From an uncultured Paenibacillaceae bacterium (GTDB lineage: Bacteria > Bacillota > Bacilli > Aneurinibacillales > Aneurinibacillaceae): a stretch of DNA of 14,637 bases. This document shows, one piece after another, positions 5,772-14,637 of this stretch. A program made the translations under genes and the position numbers. Within the stretch, counting starts at the first letter, position 1; each line of letters starts with the position of its first letter. Below the pieces are notes generated by a model that was given only the letters and a program-made list of their open reading frames with translations, did not search any database and was not told the DNA's origin. The stretch covers positions 1 to 14,637 of the forward strand of contig CAMLDI010000059.1 in the NCBI GenBank assembly GCA_946478845.1. Reading direction: 5' to 3'.

Positions 5772-6734
5772 CTACAAAAACTTCGCCACCACCAGCAAAA
5801 CAATGGCCATTAACGAAAACAGTATACTAATCACATAAATGACGCTAACTGTTTGCCTCTGGGTTAAGCCAATGGCCATTAACTGATGGTGCAAATGGCC
5901 TCGATCAGCTTTATAAATAGGACGGCCTTCCCGCATGCGCCGCACAATCACCTGGATGAGATCCATCACAGGGAAGCCTAAGGCTAAGAGGGAAATAATG
6001 ATGGTTAACATGGTCGCCCCTTTCATCACCCCGGATAAAGAGATGACTGCTAGCATGTAACCAATGACCATGGAACCCATGTCTCCTAGAAAAACCTTTG
6101 CAGGATAAAAATTAAAACGTAAAAAAGCCAGGCTTGCCCCAATCAGGGCCAGGAGAGGAATCAAGATATCCGATTCTCCCCGCAAAAAAGCCACAAAAAA
6201 TAAGGTAAGGGAAGAAATGGTGGAAATTCCGCCAGCCAGGCCATCTACCCCATCAATAAAATTAAACATATTAATAAATCCCATCACCCATAACACTGTG
6301 AATAAAAAAGAAATCCATTCTGGGAAAAGAAGAAAACCATCTTCTTCAAAGGGATTGGTTATTCCAAAGAAACGAAAACCATGATAATACACAAAAAAAG
6401 CAATAACAAATTGGACCACAAGTTTTGGCCAGGGTGAGAAGTCTTTGCCCCTGGCTTTATATAAATCATCCACTAATCCCATGACCATTAAAAAGAAAGA
6501 ACCAGTCAACAGGATAAAGGTCATGGAATCGTATGGATTAAAAAACAAGAGGGTTAAACTAATCCCAAAATAAACCGCTAACCCGCCAGAAAGAGGAATG
6601 GGTTTCTCATGAATTTTCCGTCCTCCAGGCAAATCCACTAAGTGGATATAAAGAGCCATTTTCTTGGCTAAAGGTGTTAGCAAATAAACGAGGGAAAAGC
6701 TCATTAAAAAAGGGATGATGATGGAAAAAAACAT
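5772..6734 (-). CDS. tagO: Polyprenyl-phosphate sugar-1-phosphate transferase, WecA/TagO/MraY family
   Basis: An integral membrane enzyme that transfers a sugar-1-phosphate, most likely GlcNAc-1-P from UDP-GlcNAc, to undecaprenyl phosphate. This is the first step of teichoic acid or related wall-polymer synthesis. The 320 residues contain about ten hydrophobic segments and the family signatures: DLPGGRKIHEKPIPLSGG (34-51), the metal-site LVDDLY (D89, D90), NMFNFIDGVDGLAGG (155-169), FLGDMGS (215-221) and RGHLHHQL (278-285). The HxHH motif favours TagO/WecA over MraY. The ATG at 6734 is chosen because GAGGAGGGAG lies 11 bases upstream; a longer GTG frame into ligA adds a hydrophilic tail and has no binding site. 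An inverted repeat brackets the binding site. The gene follows ligA by 61 bases. The exact sugar is inferred. Confidence 0.85.
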   Translation of the reverse strand: MFFSIIIPFLMSFSLVYLLTPLAKKMALYIHLVDLPGGRKIHEKPIPLSGGLAVYFGISLTLLFFNPYDSMTFILLTGSFFLMVMGLVDDLYKARGKDFSPWPKLVVQFVIAFFVYYHGFRFFGITNPFEEDGFLLFPEWISFLFTVLWVMGFINMFNFIDGVDGLAGGISTISSLTLFFVAFLRGESDILIPLLALIGASLAFLRFNFYPAKVFLGDMGSMVIGYMLAVISLSGVMKGATMLTIIISLLALGFPVMDLIQVIVRRMREGRPIYKADRGHLHHQLMAIGLTQRQTVSVIYVISILFSLMAIVLLVVAKFL

Positions 6735-6783
6735 AGGGAATACAACTCCCTCCTCAATCAGTCGGTGAGCATAGTATTCCCTA
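6734..6783 (-). promoter_or_regulatory. 10-bp inverted repeat bracketing the tagO-like ribosome binding site
   Basis: TAGGGAATAC (6734-6743) and GTATTCCCTA (6774-6783) are perfect reverse complements separated by 30 bases. One arm abuts and includes the first base of the ATG. The loop contains the GAGGAGGGAG binding site. Folding would put the start codon at the base of a stem and could tune translation. It could also be a protein-binding palindrome. Confidence 0.5.
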
Positions 6784-6795
6784 ATCCTTTTATTT

Positions 6796-11056
<4,261 letters not shown>

Positions 11057-11116
11057 TTAAAAAAGAGCTCCTTCCTAAAGAAAACTGGGCGAGTGCCACG
11101 CACAAAAATTAGTTCT

Positions 11117-11125
11117 ATTATAGCA
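11117..11125 (-). promoter_or_regulatory. Internal extended -10 promoter before pcrA
   Basis: TGCTATAAT on the minus strand, directly after the pcrB stop codon, is a perfect extended -10. The -35 position has no good match. The start would be near 11110, about 54 bases before the pcrA ATG, letting pcrA-ligA be expressed apart from pcrB. Confidence 0.5.
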
Positions 11126-11128
11126 TGT

Positions 11129-11824
11129 CTAGGACTGAATTTCTTTGGCCCCTTTGACGGTTTTTAAAGCAACCGGCAAATCTTCATAAATCACATTGCC
11201 TACCACAATACAATCTGCCCAATGGGACATTTCCCTGGCCTCTTCTTCACTGCGGATTCCCCCGCCATAAAAAAGGAGGGTATCCTTCACCCCATGGTAA
11301 ACAGAACGGACCCACTCCGGATTTCCATAGGTTCCACTGTATTCAATATATAAAATAGGCAATTTTAGCACCCTGTCTGCCAAGCGTCCATAGGCTACCA
11401 GATCATCAGAAGTGGATGGAATTCGGCTTTCGGTTAAACGGGCCACATCACAATCCGGATTGCACACCACGTACCCCTCGGTATAAATATCTTCCCAGTC
11501 CAGCAAAGTCCCATATTCTTTTAATCCTTGAATGTGGGGGAAAAAAATCCACTCTTCCTTTCCCGCATTCAATACCAGGGGGAGAAAATAACCATGAAAA
11601 CCTCCAACAATTGCCTCCAATGAAGAAATTTCCAAAATTACTGGCAGAGAATAAGGGAGAAGACGCTCTAATAATGACCTGGTGTTTTCATAGGTAATAT
11701 TGGTGGTGCCCCCCACAAGGATAGCATCGGTTCCTGAGTTACAAAGGGCGTGAATGGCCTCATCTGTAATTTCTTTATCTGGATCTAATTTAAACACATG
11801 TCTCCATTGATCAATTTGCAGCAT
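11129..11824 (-). CDS. pcrB: Heptaprenylglyceryl phosphate synthase
   Basis: PcrB joins sn-glycerol-1-phosphate to a heptaprenyl diphosphate to give an archaeal-like ether lipid precursor. The 231 residues form a TIM barrel, with WRHVFKLDPDKEIT (substrate residues Lys12 and Asp14), GTDAILVGGT (phosphate loop), NPDCDVARLT, LYIEYSGTYG (Glu161, Tyr162), FYGGGIRS (phosphate binding at 187-189) and IVVGNVIYED. The ATG at 11824 follows GGAGGGG by 8 bases. A frame extended to 11959 would overlap yerC and is rejected. In Bacillus pcrB lies upstream of pcrA-ligA as here. A terminator-like hairpin precedes it with no obvious promoter after, so it may depend on read-through from yerC. Confidence 0.96.
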   Translation of the reverse strand: MLQIDQWRHVFKLDPDKEITDEAIHALCNSGTDAILVGGTTNITYENTRSLLERLLPYSLPVILEISSLEAIVGGFHGYFLPLVLNAGKEEWIFFPHIQGLKEYGTLLDWEDIYTEGYVVCNPDCDVARLTESRIPSTSDDLVAYGRLADRVLKLPILYIEYSGTYGNPEWVRSVYHGVKDTLLFYGGGIRSEEEAREMSHWADCIVVGNVIYEDLPVALKTVKGAKEIQS

Positions 11825-11863
11825 CTTCTCATCCCCTCCTTCAACGATAATCTGAATAGAAAA

Positions 11864-11885
11864 CCCTCTACTTTTTTGTAGAGGG
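11864..11885 (-). terminator. Terminator or attenuator between yerC and pcrB
   Basis: CCCTCTAC (11864-11871 on the plus strand) and GTAGAGGG (11878-11885) make a perfect 8-bp stem with a 6-base loop. On the minus strand the stem is followed by TTTTCTATT. It begins 7 bases after the yerC stop codon. The pcrB ribosome binding site is only about 25 bases downstream and no promoter is visible between, so partial termination is the likeliest role. Confidence 0.75.
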
Positions 11886-11892
11886 CTTGTTG

Positions 11893-12192
11893 CTATTCTT
11901 CGGATTTGAGAATTCGGCCAAGAACCAGGGAATAACCCCCCTGTCCATATTCCAGGCAACGCTTTACCCGGGAAATGGTAGCTGTACTGGCTCCTGTTTC
12001 TTCTTCAATTTGTGTATATTTCCCTTTCGCCTGCAGCATCCGTGCTACTTCTAACCTCTGGGCCAGGGTTTTCATTTCATTTACCGTACAAACATCATCA
12101 AAAAACAAATAACACTCTTCTATGGTTTTCAAAGAGAGAATGGCTTCAAATAATTGATCCAATTCCTTGCCTTTTAATTTGTCGATTTGCAT
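11893..12192 (-). CDS. yerC: YerC/YecD family TrpR-like regulator
   Basis: A 99-residue all-helical protein of the TrpR-related YerC family. The C-terminal half contains the helix-turn-helix YTQIEEETGASTATISRVKRCL (residues 59-80), and the tail ends GQGGYSLVLGRI. The N-terminal helices (DKLKGKELDQLFEAILSL, then FFDDVCTVNEMKTLAQRLEVARML) match the dimerising part of the family. It is cytosolic and probably binds DNA; its targets are not known to me. The ATG at 12192 follows GGAGGGG. Upstream lies yerB after a hairpin, downstream a terminator and then pcrB, reproducing the Bacillus yerB-yerC-pcrB order. Confidence 0.93.
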   Translation of the reverse strand: MQIDKLKGKELDQLFEAILSLKTIEECYLFFDDVCTVNEMKTLAQRLEVARMLQAKGKYTQIEEETGASTATISRVKRCLEYGQGGYSLVLGRILKSEE

Positions 12193-12253
12193 GGATTATC
12201 CCCTCCATTTCCTTACAAATCCTTTAACGCTTTGCATAGCTAAAGCAAAACAT

Positions 12254-12282
12254 CCCCCCTTATCATATTAAAATAAGGGGGG
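12254..12282 (-). terminator. 10-bp hairpin between yerB and yerC
   Basis: CCCCCCTTAT (12254-12263) pairs perfectly with ATAAGGGGGG (12273-12282), loop 9. It lies about 21 bases after the yerB stop. On the minus strand the stem is followed by ATGTTTTGCTTT, a modest T-rich tail. It is probably a terminator of moderate strength. Confidence 0.6.
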
Positions 12283-12303
12283 CTTTGGCAAGTTATTTAC
12301 ACC

Positions 12304-13314
12304 TTATTTAAATGTTAGAGGAGAAGGCCCATTGGTTTTAATTGGAACCACATTGACCCAGGTTTTCCCTGGATACATAGGAACTTCCTGGCCATTTTGA
12401 TAAGCCCGTAACATGCCATCTTTTAATTCCCAGGTAATTTTCATTGCTTTTCCCCTTTGGAAGAGATACCCTTTTCCAGGTCCATTCACATTGATTTCCA
12501 GATGTCCTTTGGAATCCACAATTCTATGGTTAGTAGAAAGCACCATGACATTGGCTGCTTCCACTTGTTTTCCTGTTTCTTTGTTTTTCAATAACTGTCC
12601 TACGGTTAACCGTTTATACTGCTTGGTTTGAGAGTCATACGCATATTCAGCTGTATACCCTTTCGCATAAAAGACATTAATTGTCTCAGCTTTCTCCCCT
12701 TGTACCTCATCTGTTGCTTTCCTAAAGGTAAAGGATGGAACGTTTCCCTTCACTGGATACCCCATTGCTTCTGCTCCTTTACGCAAGGCAGGGATACTGG
12801 TATATAAGTTATGGGGGGCTTTTCGTGTATGAATCCGCCAGTAGGCTTTGTTATAGCGATAAATTTCATCCAAATCAGAATGGTTCCCCTGTCTTAAGGT
12901 AGATAATGCTGCTTCACTGCCACCTGCATGGGAAATAATCGAATCAAAAGCCTCCGCCAGAGTAATATTATAAGGGCGAATACTGCGAACTGGCCCTACG
13001 ACCTCGGGCAACTCACTTTGATAAAAAGCCATAAACCGGGTAATTAACCCTTCTTCTAAAATCTCATACACTACATCCGCCTGGTCTAACCCTGATTGGG
13101 GACGGGCTTTCGTATGATTATTAATCATCACCATCACAACCCTGTTATCATTAGGCACAGTAGTTGGCAACCCTGTTAAAGGCGCAATTATTTCATTTTT
13201 CGGTTCAACTGGTGCTACAGTTGGCTGGATGGATGTGGATTGGCTCCCTTTCCCACAGGCAGTCATCCCCCAAACCATCATTAAGATCATGAGTACTAAA
13301 CCCGTCTTTTTCAT
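12304..13314 (-). CDS. yerB: DUF3048 lipoprotein YerB
   Basis: A 336-residue secreted lipoprotein. Residues 1-19 are a lipoprotein signal (KK, then a hydrophobic run) ending in MTAC with the lipidated Cys20. A low-complexity linker (about 21-45) leads into the DUF3048 domain. Characteristic segments are APLTGLPT, MINNHTKARPQSGLDQADVVYEI, VGPVRSIRP, ISHAGGSEAALSTL and, in the C-terminal part, MVLSTNHRIVD and the closing WVNVVPIKTN. It should be anchored to the outer face of the membrane; its biochemical activity is unknown. The ATG at 13314 follows AGAGGAGG by 7 bases. The 65-base gap after livF shows no good promoter or terminator, so some read-through from livGF is possible. Confidence 0.93.
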   Translation of the reverse strand: MKKTGLVLMILMMVWGMTACGKGSQSTSIQPTVAPVEPKNEIIAPLTGLPTTVPNDNRVVMVMINNHTKARPQSGLDQADVVYEILEEGLITRFMAFYQSELPEVVGPVRSIRPYNITLAEAFDSIISHAGGSEAALSTLRQGNHSDLDEIYRYNKAYWRIHTRKAPHNLYTSIPALRKGAEAMGYPVKGNVPSFTFRKATDEVQGEKAETINVFYAKGYTAEYAYDSQTKQYKRLTVGQLLKNKETGKQVEAANVMVLSTNHRIVDSKGHLEINVNGPGKGYLFQRGKAMKITWELKDGMLRAYQNGQEVPMYPGKTWVNVVPIKTNGPSPLTFK

Positions 13315-13379
13315 TATAATGCCTCCTCTTTGCTGTTAACTTAAGATGATAGGTTCCCAATGCCAGCCAAAGGTCTTCT

Positions 13380-14087
13380 TTAGGAAAGGTAAGCTTCTTT
13401 TACCTGCTCGTTGACCAGCAATTGGTTTGCATGATCCTCCAAAAGGATTTCTCCTGTTTGAATCACATACCCCCGATGAGCAATTTTCAATGCCTGGTTT
13501 GCATTTTGCTCAACAAGCAGTATGGTCATCCCTTCCCTGTTTAATTCCTCCAAAAAACGAAAAATTTGCTGTGCCATTAATGGAGATAAACCCATGGACG
13601 GTTCATCTAGCATTAAAAGATGGGGACGAGACATTAAGCCCCTGGCAATGGCCAGCATTTGCTGTTCCCCCCCACTCATGGTTCCTCCCTTTTGGTCCAT
13701 ACGCTCCCGCAGGCGGGGAAAGTAATGAAACACTCTCTCTAATTGTTCCTTTTTCCAGGCAACATCATCTACTGCGAAAGAACCCATTTCTAAATTTTCC
13801 CTCACAGTAAGACGAGGAAAAATCCGTCTTCCTTCTGGGATGTGGGCAATTCCCTTTTGCACGATTTTATGGGGAGGCTGGTTCCCAATCTCTTCTCCAT
13901 CTAAGCGAACAGACCCCATTTTCACTTGAATTAGACCGCTTATAGCTTTCAATGTTGTGGATTTTCCTGCCCCATTGGAGCCAATTAAGGTTACAATTTC
14001 CCCTTTGTTTACTTTCAACGAAACCCCCTTTAATGCATGAATTCCCCCATAAAACGAATGAACATTTACCAACTCTAAAATTGGCAT
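13380..14087 (-). CDS. livF: Branched-chain amino-acid ABC transporter ATP-binding protein LivF
   Basis: One of the two ATPases of the LIV high-affinity importer for leucine, isoleucine and valine (or related amides), attached to the LivH/LivM membrane pair. The 235 residues are full length, with Walker A GSNGAGKST (36-44), HIPEGRRIFPRLTVRENL (82-99, typical of LivF), signature MSGGEQQ (137-143) and Walker B LLMLDEPSMGLSP (157-169) plus the switch-region LLVEQN. The ATG at 14087 starts 2 bases after the livG TAG, and its ribosome binding site GGAGGGG lies in the last codons of livG, so translation is tightly coupled. The exact substrate cannot be read from the ATPase. Confidence 0.95.
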   Translation of the reverse strand: MPILELVNVHSFYGGIHALKGVSLKVNKGEIVTLIGSNGAGKSTTLKAISGLIQVKMGSVRLDGEEIGNQPPHKIVQKGIAHIPEGRRIFPRLTVRENLEMGSFAVDDVAWKKEQLERVFHYFPRLRERMDQKGGTMSGGEQQMLAIARGLMSRPHLLMLDEPSMGLSPLMAQQIFRFLEELNREGMTILLVEQNANQALKIAHRGYVIQTGEILLEDHANQLLVNEQVKEAYLS

Positions 14088-14089
14088 CT

Positions 14090-14637
14090 CTAGTCCCCTC
14101 CTGACATTTCTCCTGGACCCAGATAAGCTTCAATCACTTTCTCATTTTTCCGGATGGTCTCCGGGTCTCCCTCTGCTATCTTTTCTCCAAAGTCCAATAC
14201 ATGGATTCTCTCACTAATTCCCATCACCAATTTCATATCATGTTCAATAAGAAGGATGGTGATTTCTAATTCATCCCGGATTCGCCCTATGAAGTCCATT
14301 AACTCTTTTGTCTCTCTGGGATTCATCCCTGCGGCAGGTTCATCTAGCAAAAGCAAAACAGGTTTCATGGCCAGGGCTCTGGCAATCTCTAAACGGCGTT
14401 GCACCCCATAACTCAAATGATTCGCAATTTGATTAGCTATATCCCCAATTCCTGCGTACTCTAATAAACGATAAGCTTCTAGTTGTATGACTCTTTCTTC
14501 TTTTTTCACTTTCTTTAAACCCAATAAAATATCAAATAAATTGGACTGCAAACGGGTTTCCATGCCAACCATCACATTTTCTATGGCTGTCATTTCTTTA
14601 AATAAACGAATATTTTGAAAGGTTCGGGCAATCCCTT
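14090..14637 (-). CDS. livG: Branched-chain amino-acid ABC transporter ATP-binding protein LivG (partial)
   Basis: The C-terminal 181 codons or so of the partner ATPase; the frame stays open to the right edge, reading GIARTFQNIRLFKEMTAIEN, a segment that in LivG follows Walker A. The N-terminal 70 or so residues, including Walker A, are outside the window. Visible are the signature LSYGVQRRLEIARALA (LSYG in place of LSGG, as is usual for LivG), Walker B LLLLDEPAAGMNP, the switch histidine in LLIEHD and the closing IAEGDPETIRKNEKVIEAYLG. An ATG at 14593 is an internal methionine, not the start. It shares an operon with livF, 2 bases away, and the other transporter genes should lie beyond the window. 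Confidence 0.95.
   Translation of the reverse strand, partial: GIARTFQNIRLFKEMTAIENVMVGMETRLQSNLFDILLGLKKVKKEERVIQLEAYRLLEYAGIGDIANQIANHLSYGVQRRLEIARALAMKPVLLLLDEPAAGMNPRETKELMDFIGRIRDELEITILLIEHDMKLVMGISERIHVLDFGEKIAEGDPETIRKNEKVIEAYLGPGEMSGGD

Noticed and set aside
11825..11959. 45-residue N-terminal extension of PcrB
   Set aside because: It overlaps yerC and the terminator hairpin. The ATG at 11824 has a strong ribosome binding site and gives the family length.

Overview
The window comes from a low-to-medium G+C Gram-positive bacterium of the Bacillales type. The grounds are the yerB-yerC-pcrB-pcrA-ligA gene order, a heptaprenylglyceryl-phosphate synthase (PcrB), a bacterial GatCAB amidotransferase, strong AGGAGG-type ribosome binding sites and sigma-A-like promoters. 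The sequence does not let me name a species. Every recognisable gene lies on the minus strand, so the window is read from high to low coordinates.

Layout in transcription order. First come two branched-chain amino-acid ABC transporter ATPases, livG (cut by the right window edge) and livF. Next is the yerB lipoprotein gene, a hairpin, the TrpR-like regulator gene yerC, a second terminator-like hairpin, and then pcrB. An extended -10 promoter precedes pcrA-ligA (helicase and NAD-dependent ligase). After ligA comes a TagO/WecA-type polyprenyl-phosphate sugar-1-phosphate transferase, which starts cell-wall polymer synthesis on a lipid carrier. A 10-bp inverted repeat brackets its ribosome binding site.

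Between that transferase (ends at 5772) and gatC (starts at 4443) is an AT-rich stretch of about 1.3 kb that looks like accessory DNA. It holds a truncated serine-recombinase remnant, a small YciI-family gene just downstream of it, several hairpins, and about 600 bases without a convincing gene. A plus-strand promoter diverges from the gatC promoter here and may drive a short untranslated RNA that ends near 4791.

gatC-gatA-gatB follows as a tight operon with its own promoter, a leader hairpin and a strong terminator. It makes the tRNA-dependent amidotransferase that corrects Glu-tRNA(Gln) and/or Asp-tRNA(Asn). Next is a two-gene unit of a 67-residue XRE repressor and a four-helix membrane protein, joined by a 4-base GTGA overlap. 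Its promoter sits between the arms of a 22-bp inverted repeat, which suggests autoregulation. At the left edge is the start of a gene made almost entirely of 42-bp DNA repeats coding for a 14-residue, two-heptad coiled coil; the edge cuts it.

Most of the window is conserved housekeeping sequence. The unusual signals are the repressor's palindromic promoter, the repeat-built coiled-coil gene, the recombinase remnant with its catalytic arginine changed, and the divergent transcript candidate beside gatC. I see no clear new multi-gene system.
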